Shown here piece after piece: positions 58,967 to 64,000 of a DNA stretch of 64,000 nt; the first letter of the stretch is position 1, and the number at the start of each line of letters is the position of its first letter. A model generated the notes under the pieces. The model worked only from the letters and a program-made list of their open reading frames with translations. It had not been told where the DNA came from and did not search any database. Made by a program: the position numbers and the translations under genes. The stretch covers positions 62,001 through 126,000 of the forward strand of contig NZ_LDPO01000014.1 in NCBI RefSeq assembly GCF_001021505.1, read 5' to 3'. Source of the DNA: Mycolicibacter heraklionensis. GTDB taxonomy: Bacteria > Actinomycetota > Actinomycetes > Mycobacteriales > Mycobacteriaceae.

Positions 58967-59323
58967 CTATATCCCGAGCGTGCCGGCGCCGCCGTCGGCA
59001 CCGGAGTTGCGGGGGACCAGCGTGGGAAGGCCGCCTGCGTGCTGGGGGACTGCGGCCAGAGTGGCGGCGCCGTTGTGGTCCATCGTTTCGTACTGCTGGG
59101 CGGCGATGCTCAGCTTGTTCGAGCTCGCGGTCATCCGGGATCTGGAGGCGGTGCCGACGCTGCTCGCACCGGTATTGACGCAGCTGGTTGCTGCTCCGCT
59201 GGACTGCCATGCCGATGCGCTCGCCGCGGGGAGTGCTGGCGCGACCTGACCCGACAATGCCGCGCAGCGTTGCGCCAGGTCGCGCAGGCTGACCGGGGTG
59301 ACCCTCAGGACGGGGGAGGTCAT
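58967..59323 (-). CDS. EspC-like type VII secretion target protein
   Basis: A 118-residue helical protein of the EspC/DUF2580-like group. The N-terminus TSPVLRVTPVSLRDLAQR is typical (short strand, then helix). The type VII secretion signal YxxxD is present at Tyr78-Asp82 (QQYETMDHNGAATL). It has two Cys (20 and 48) and an unstructured Gly/Pro tail. It lies 14 bp upstream of the WXG-DUF4185 gene, the usual spacing for a secreted heterodimer in which only one partner carries the export signal. No ESX core genes (EccB-EccE, MycP) are in the window. Confidence 0.78.
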   Translation of the reverse strand: MTSPVLRVTPVSLRDLAQRCAALSGQVAPALPAASASAWQSSGAATSCVNTGASSVGTASRSRMTASSNKLSIAAQQYETMDHNGAATLAAVPQHAGGLPTLVPRNSGADGGAGTLGI

Positions 59324-59626
59324 GAGGGAATCGTATTAGTGAATGCCGGTTTGCCGAATTCACTGGCGGGCGACGCCCGGGGGACCGCTGTTGCTTCATT
59401 GCTGGCTCCGGGCATCAATAAACCTCCCCGGGGCCTCGCGTCACGGTTACCGGCGGAGAGTGGGTGACGACTTCCGGTCGGTGGCTTGCCACATGCGCAA
59501 AGGTTGCCGCATCTCGCCTAGCGATGACTATGCAACTTTTGCGGCTACCGTTCCAAGCGGGGCGCGGCGACACGCGGAGCCCCGACCATCAGACTATGGG
59601 GCACGGGTGGGGCACGGAGAAGGCGG
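59324..59626. other. divergent promoter region between the EspC-like gene and ydbT
   Basis: No gene found. It holds two inverted copies of GCAAArGTTGC: GCAAAGGTTGC at 59497-59507 and its inverse GCAACTTTTGC at 59532-59542, which could bind a regulator. A ribosome site for ydbT is weak (GGAGAAGG before the ATG). The right boundary of the cassette must lie here. Confidence 0.4.
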
Positions 59627-61126
59627 ATGAACAGCACACAGCGCTCTGAACAGTGGCAACGCCTGAGTCCGCGGATGCTGCTGGTGCATCCGCTGCACGA
59701 AGTGCTGCGTGAACTGCCCCTGCTGGTCGCGGTGGTGGTGTTCGGCTCGGCGACCGACAACCGGCCGTGGGTGCTGGCGGTGGTGTCGGTGATCGCCGTG
59801 GTGGGTGTGACGCGCTGGTTCACCACCACCTACCGCATCGAACCCGACCCCGAGGCCGGCCGGGTGCAGCTGCGCTCCGGGCTGTTGCGTCGCAAGGTGC
59901 TCTCGGTGCCGCGCAACCGGATTCGCTCGGTGGAGACCGATGCCCGGCTGTTGCACCGGCTGCTGGGACTGACGGTATTGCGAGTCAGCACGGGTCAGCA
60001 CGCCGCCGCAGACAGCGCCTTCGAACTGAACGCGGTCGAGAGCAGCGAAGTCCCTCGACTACGCGCAACGTTGCTGTCCCACACCGGACAAACCGCGCAG
60101 GCTGCGACCGGATCGGCGCCCGCCCCAGCGACGGTGCTGGCGCGGTGGCGGCCGTCATGGTTGCGCTACAGCCCGCTGAGCCTGTCCGGGCTGGTAATGG
60201 TTGGGGCCGCGGTGGGCGCGCTGTACCAGAGCGGAGTCTGGGCGGCACTGGAGGATTCACCGGTGAGCCGATCCTGGCTGGAGGCCGCCGAACGGTTCGG
60301 CGTTCAGCAGAGCCTGACGCTGATCGCCGCCCTACTGGTGCTGATCTCCATGCTGTTGGCAGTGCTGCGCTCCCTGGTGACCTACGGAAACCTGGTGCTG
60401 TCGCGCAGTTCCGGGGCGGGCGGTGACGTACTGGCGTTGAGTTACGGCCTGCTGCGAGTGCGCGAACACAACTACGACATGCGCCGGCTGCGCGGCGGAA
60501 CACTGCGCCGGCCGTTGCTGGTGCGGTTGTTCGGCGGCGCGCGGCTGGACGCGGCGATGACCGGGGTCAACGGGGAAGGCGAGTCATCGATCCTGCTGCC
60601 GCCCTGCCCGCGGGCCACCGCCGAGGGCGTCTTGACCGGGTTGGTCGCGGACCCCGTGGTGGTCACCGGGCCGCTGCGCCCGCACGGGCCGGCGGCGACC
60701 CGCCGGCGTTGGACTCGGGCGCTGCTGCTGCCGGTGGCTTTTGGGGCCGGGCTGGCAATCGCGTCGGCGGTCGTCGACCTACCGCATTGGTGCTGGCCGG
60801 CCTGGGTGGCGATGACGCTGGGTGCCGCGCTGATGGCCGTCGACCGAGTCCGTGCCTTGGGCCATCGCGTCGACGCGCACTGGCTGTCGGCCCGCACCGG
60901 CAGTTGGGAGCAGCGTCGCTACTGCATCGCCACCGCGGGCATCGTCGGTTGGACGGTGCGCCAGAGCTGGTTTCAGCGCCGCGCCGGGGTGGCCACTCTG
61001 ATCGCGGCCACCGCCGCCGGGGTCAAGGCGTACCGGGTGATCGACGTGCCGCAGGAGTGGGCGTGGTCGGTGGCCGCGCAGGCATCGCCCTGGGTGGCGC
61101 ACAGCAAGTGGGCGCGGCACGCCTGA
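59627..61126 (+). CDS. bacterial PH-domain membrane protein YdbT
   Basis: A 499-residue membrane protein with two N-terminal helices (LPLLVAVVVFGSATDN, WVLAVVSVIAVVGVTRWF), a first PH-2 domain (YRIEPDPEAGRVQLRSGLL, SVPRNRIRSVETDARLLHRL), further helix pairs at about 185-265 and 365-405, and two more PH-2-like segments, the last ending RRAGVATLIAATAAGVKAYRV. YdbT normally follows YdbS in one operon; together they may form a membrane complex of unknown role. Here it is separated from ydbS by 3.1 kb and has its own promoter. Confidence 0.88.
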   Translation: MNSTQRSEQWQRLSPRMLLVHPLHEVLRELPLLVAVVVFGSATDNRPWVLAVVSVIAVVGVTRWFTTTYRIEPDPEAGRVQLRSGLLRRKVLSVPRNRIRSVETDARLLHRLLGLTVLRVSTGQHAAADSAFELNAVESSEVPRLRATLLSHTGQTAQAATGSAPAPATVLARWRPSWLRYSPLSLSGLVMVGAAVGALYQSGVWAALEDSPVSRSWLEAAERFGVQQSLTLIAALLVLISMLLAVLRSLVTYGNLVLSRSSGAGGDVLALSYGLLRVREHNYDMRRLRGGTLRRPLLVRLFGGARLDAAMTGVNGEGESSILLPPCPRATAEGVLTGLVADPVVVTGPLRPHGPAATRRRWTRALLLPVAFGAGLAIASAVVDLPHWCWPAWVAMTLGAALMAVDRVRALGHRVDAHWLSARTGSWEQRRYCIATAGIVGWTVRQSWFQRRAGVATLIAATAAGVKAYRVIDVPQEWAWSVAAQASPWVAHSKWARHA

Positions 61127-61165
61127 CCGGTCGATAAACCGCGGCCGGCGCGGCTCGCTGCGCAG

Positions 61166-64000
61166 TTAGGGCGTGCCGTCGGGGCCGGGGTTGCCGTGGA
61201 CGGCGTTGCCGGTCCCGCTCGTGTACGCGTCGCCGCCGCCACCGCCGTTGCCGCCGGAAGTCGCGCCGTCACCCCCGGCACCGCCGTCGCCGCCGAGGGC
61301 GTCTTGCGTCGATGTGGTGTTCTGGATGACCGCCAGGCCGCCACCGCCGCCGTTGCCGCCTTGTCCGGTACTGCCGTCGGCGCCGGCGGCCCCGTCGCCG
61401 CCGATGACCTTGCCCGTCCCGTAGGTGTGCGCGTTGCCGCCGTTACCGCCGTTGCCGCCGGTCGTACCGCTGCCGCCGGCCCCGCCCTGGCCGCCGAGGG
61501 TGTCTTGGCCCGCCTCGATGGTGCTGTCCGCATTGCCGCCGTTGCCGCCGTTGCCGCCGTTGCCGCCGTCGCCGCTGGCCCCGGTACCACCGTCGCCGCC
61601 GATGGCCTTACCCGTCCCTTGGGTGTAGCCGTTGCCGCCGTTGCCGCCGTTGCCGCCGGTCGTACCGCTGCCGCCGGCCCCGCCCTGGGCGCCGAAGGCG
61701 TCTTGTGTCGTCGTGCCCGCGGTGCCGCCGTTGCCGCCGTTGCCACCGGTTCCGTTACCGCCGTTGCCGCCGTCTGCCCCGTCGGCGGCGATGCCCTTCC
61801 CCGTCCCGTTGGTGCCGCCGTTGCCGCCGTTGCCGCCGTTGCCGCCGCCGGCCGCACCGTTGCCACCGGCCCCGGCCTGACCGCCGAGAGCGTCCTGTGT
61901 CGACGCGCCCGCGGAGTTATAGATCGAGGCGTCACCGCCGTTGCCGCCGTTGCCGCCGATGCCGCTTCCACCCGCGCCGCCGTCCGCTCCGTCGCCGCCG
62001 ATGGCCTTGCCCAACCCCTCGGTGTACGCGTTGCCGCCGTTGCCGCCGTTGCCGGCGCCGGTGGCTCCGCTACCGCCACTCCCGCCGTCGCCGGCAAGAG
62101 CATCGTGTGTCGACGCGCTGTTGTAGCTGTAGACGTAGCCGCCGCTGCCACCGTTGCCGCCGGCGCCGAAACCACCCGCGCCGCCGTCAGCCCCGTCGCC
62201 GGCGACAGCCTTGCCCGTCCCCTGGTTCACCACGTTGCCGCCGTCGCCACCGTTGCCACCGCCGGTCGCCCCGCTACCGCCGGTCCCAGCCTTGCCGCCG
62301 AGGGCGTCCTGCGTCGACGCGACGTTGCCGATCGACGCGCCGCCGCCGTCCCCGCCGTTGCCGCCGGTGCCGGTACCGCCGGCGGCGCCGTCCGCCCCGT
62401 CGGCGGCGAGGGCCTTGCCCGTCCCGTAGTTGATCGCGCCCCCGCCGTTGCCGCCGTTGCCGCCGCCGGCCGCACCGTTGCCGGCGGCCCCGGCCTGGCC
62501 GCCGACGGCATCTTGCGTCGACGCGCCGTTGCCGATCCACGCGCCGCCGCCGTTGCCGCCGTTGCCGCCGGTGCCGGTACCACCGGCGGCGCCGTCCGCT
62601 CCGTCGGCGGCGACGGCTTTACCCGTTCCGGCTGTGGTCGCGCTGCCGCCGTTGCCGCCGTTGCCGCCGCCGGCCGCACCACTGCCAGCGGCCCCGGCCT
62701 GGCCGCCGAGGATGTCTTGGGTCGATGCGCTGTTGGAGCTCCATCCCAGGCCGCCGTCGCCGCCGTTGCCACCGGCGCCGGTACCACCCGCGCCGCCGGC
62801 CGCTCCGTCCCCGCCGATGGCCTTACCTGTCCCGTAGTTGATCGCGCCGCCGCCGTTGCCGCCGTTGCCGCCGCCGGCCGCACCGCTGCCGCCGGCCCCG
62901 CCGTCACCACCAAGGGCGTCCTGCGTCGACGTGGTCGACGTGCTGTCACCGATGATCAAGCTGCCGCCGGCACCGCCGTTGCCGCCGACACCGATACCTC
63001 CGGTGCCGCCGTTGCCACCATTGCCCGCCTGGGGGTGATCGCCATCTCCCAAGGCGCCGTCGCCGCCGTTGCCGCCGTGGATTCCGGTGGCGGTGCTGGT
63101 GTTGCCGGCGGTTCCGGCTGTGCCGTCGGTTCCGCCGTTGCCGCCGGTGCCGTGCAGACCACCGGAACCGGCGGCACCGGCGGCGCTGCTGCCGGCGTTG
63201 CCGCCGTCGCCGCCAGCTCCATCAGCCCCGCCGGTACCGGTATTGCCCCACGCCCCGGCGGCCCCGTTGCCGCCGCTGCCGGCGGTGCCGGCGTTGCCGC
63301 CGTTGCCGCCCGCTCCACCGTCACCGTTGACACCGAGGTGCCCGAAGGTCGTGACGCCACCGCTGCCGCCGTTGCCGCCGTCACCGCCGGCGAAACCGTC
63401 TGCGCTGCCGCCATCTTGGCCGCGACCGTTGTTCACCCCGACCACGCCGTCGCCGCCGTTGCCGCCGATACCTCCGGACGAACCGTCCCCACCGGAACCG
63501 CCGTGGCCACCCTCGCCGCCATCACCAAAGATGCCGGCGGCCCCGCCGTTACCGCCGACACCACCGTTGCTGCCGGCCCCGTTGATGCCGTCGGCGCCAG
63601 CCCCGCCAGCGCCACCGGCACCGCCGTCACCGAACAGCCAGCCACCGGCGCCACCGGCCCCGCCGTCACCGGCGACTCCCGCGTTGTCCGCGGCGTCCAG
63701 GCCGGCGCCCCCCTCGCCACCGTTGCCGAACATGCCGGCCATCCCACCGGTACCCCCGGTGACACCGAGGCCACCGTCGCCGGCCAGGAACCCGCCGTCA
63801 CCGAGGTCGCCGAACCACCCGGTGGACCCGAACAGTGAGGTGTTGGCCCCGTCGAAGCCGTCGATGCCGTTGCCGATCAGATCGCGGCCGAACAGCCACT
63901 GCGAGGGCTGGTTGACCAGATCCAGCCACCATCCGTTGGCGGGATCGGCGAGCATGGTCTCCACCTGCGCATGCAGATCAGCCATCCAGTCGGTCTCCGG
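61166..64000 (-). CDS. PGRS-domain protein (PE_PGRS family, 5' end outside window)
   Basis: The frame runs from the TAA at 61166-61168 to the right edge without a stop, so at least 944 residues. The N-terminal visible part ANGWWLDLVNQPSQWLFGRD and LIGNGIDGF is the usual segment joining a PE domain to PGRS; the PE domain itself would lie outside the window. The rest is Gly-Ala-Asn rich (GGAGG, GGNGG) with nine copies of an approximately 68-residue module containing STQDALGG and GTGKAIGGDGA. Such proteins are exported by ESX-5 and lie at the cell surface, where they bind Ca2+-like beta-roll structures. There is no C-terminal enzyme domain. Confidence 0.9.
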   Translation of the reverse strand, partial: PETDWMADLHAQVETMLADPANGWWLDLVNQPSQWLFGRDLIGNGIDGFDGANTSLFGSTGWFGDLGDGGFLAGDGGLGVTGGTGGMAGMFGNGGEGGAGLDAADNAGVAGDGGAGGAGGWLFGDGGAGGAGGAGADGINGAGSNGGVGGNGGAAGIFGDGGEGGHGGSGGDGSSGGIGGNGGDGVVGVNNGRGQDGGSADGFAGGDGGNGGSGGVTTFGHLGVNGDGGAGGNGGNAGTAGSGGNGAAGAWGNTGTGGADGAGGDGGNAGSSAAGAAGSGGLHGTGGNGGTDGTAGTAGNTSTATGIHGGNGGDGALGDGDHPQAGNGGNGGTGGIGVGGNGGAGGSLIIGDSTSTTSTQDALGGDGGAGGSGAAGGGNGGNGGGAINYGTGKAIGGDGAAGGAGGTGAGGNGGDGGLGWSSNSASTQDILGGQAGAAGSGAAGGGNGGNGGSATTAGTGKAVAADGADGAAGGTGTGGNGGNGGGAWIGNGASTQDAVGGQAGAAGNGAAGGGNGGNGGGAINYGTGKALAADGADGAAGGTGTGGNGGDGGGASIGNVASTQDALGGKAGTGGSGATGGGNGGDGGNVVNQGTGKAVAGDGADGGAGGFGAGGNGGSGGYVYSYNSASTHDALAGDGGSGGSGATGAGNGGNGGNAYTEGLGKAIGGDGADGGAGGSGIGGNGGNGGDASIYNSAGASTQDALGGQAGAGGNGAAGGGNGGNGGNGGTNGTGKGIAADGADGGNGGNGTGGNGGNGGTAGTTTQDAFGAQGGAGGSGTTGGNGGNGGNGYTQGTGKAIGGDGGTGASGDGGNGGNGGNGGNADSTIEAGQDTLGGQGGAGGSGTTGGNGGNGGNAHTYGTGKVIGGDGAAGADGSTGQGGNGGGGGLAVIQNTTSTQDALGGDGGAGGDGATSGGNGGGGGDAYTSGTGNAVHGNPGPDGTP
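61300..62935 (-). repeat. nine tandem modules of about 200 bp inside the PGRS gene
   Basis: A block encoding (S/T)TQDxLGG recurs near 61300, 61500, 61698, 61890, 62099, 62305, 62508, 62713 and 62918, that is every 192-209 bp. Between blocks the pattern GGNGGNGG..GTGKAxxxDGA..GGxGxGGNGG is kept. The modules are diverged but in register, showing internal duplication within one gene. Confidence 0.85.

Noticed and set aside
61200..62935. Regular about 200-bp spaced repeats resembling a CRISPR array
   Set aside because: They lie wholly inside an open PGRS reading frame and the intervals are repetitive coding modules, not unique spacers.

Overview
This window comes from a high-GC nontuberculous Mycobacterium chromosome. 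The gene order from about 5.5 kb to 55.9 kb follows the M. tuberculosis stretch Rv0406c-Rv0439c (fgd1, pknG-glnH-glnX, mutT3, thiE/thiOSG, lpqL, thiD-thiC, ctpH, xthA, def, virR, sodC, the Rv0435c-type ATPase, pssA-psd-moeA2). That stretch is interrupted by genes M. tuberculosis does not carry there. A PGRS-repeat protein, mycofactocin-type dehydrogenases and type VII secretion targets also point to Mycobacterium. Names of M. tuberculosis counterparts come from remembered family knowledge, not from a search.

Layout. 0-5.3 kb: tail of an unknown protein, an alkaline-phosphatase-superfamily hydrolase, a K+/H+ antiporter divergent from a TrkA-type protein, a SAM methyltransferase and a haemophore-like secreted protein. 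5.5-13.1 kb: metallo-beta-lactamase-fold hydrolase, F420-dependent glucose-6-phosphate dehydrogenase (fgd1), alanine dehydrogenase, and the amino-acid sensing operon glnX-glnH-pknG. 13.3-16.6 kb: mutT3 and the thiazole genes thiE / thiO-thiS-thiG. 16.6-20.4 kb: an SGNH hydrolase and two overlapping M28-peptidase lipoproteins. 20.4-24.8 kb: a double-headed TetR, a Baeyer-Villiger-type monooxygenase, a small acidic protein and a FabH-like ketosynthase. 24.7-28.0 kb: thiC-thiD-hydrolase operon behind a TPP riboswitch. 28-31 kb: a drug-efflux MFS gene, then a complete M-box magnesium riboswitch with promoter, a 26-codon leader ORF and a small protein gene. 31-42 kb: giant P-type ATPase ctpH, xthA, GNAT, def, Rv0430-like, virR, sodC, YbdK-type ligase and a LON-domain protein. 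42-49 kb: accessory cluster of three mycofactocin-type SDRs, P450, a double carboxymuconolactone decarboxylase-like protein, two TetRs and a VOC-SRPBCC fusion, with identifiable operators. 49-56 kb: AAA ATPase, secreted chorismate mutase, phosphatidylethanolamine synthesis (psd-pssA), moeA2 and an SDR. 56-61 kb: the PH-domain pair ydbS and ydbT, split by a three-gene cassette on the other strand (EspC-like protein, WXG-DUF4185 fusion, small secreted protein). 61-64 kb: a PGRS protein entering the window from the right.

Most noteworthy: (1) the EspC / WXG-DUF4185 cassette, a candidate type VII-secreted arabinan-acting enzyme, inserted between ydbS and ydbT and leaving what looks like a 20-codon ydbT 5' remnant; (2) the M-box with leader ORF; (3) a 41-bp dispersed repeat present once between genes and twice in frame inside coding sequences (ctpH and the GNAT gene) in opposite reading orientations; (4) a 16-bp operator shared by the SDR and TetR/P450 promoters; (5) a tandem M28 lipoprotein copy whose last zinc-ligand histidine is arginine; (6) five long imperfect palindromes at gene ends, probably mycobacterial terminators. 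No tRNA, rRNA, CRISPR array or recognisable insertion sequence was seen.
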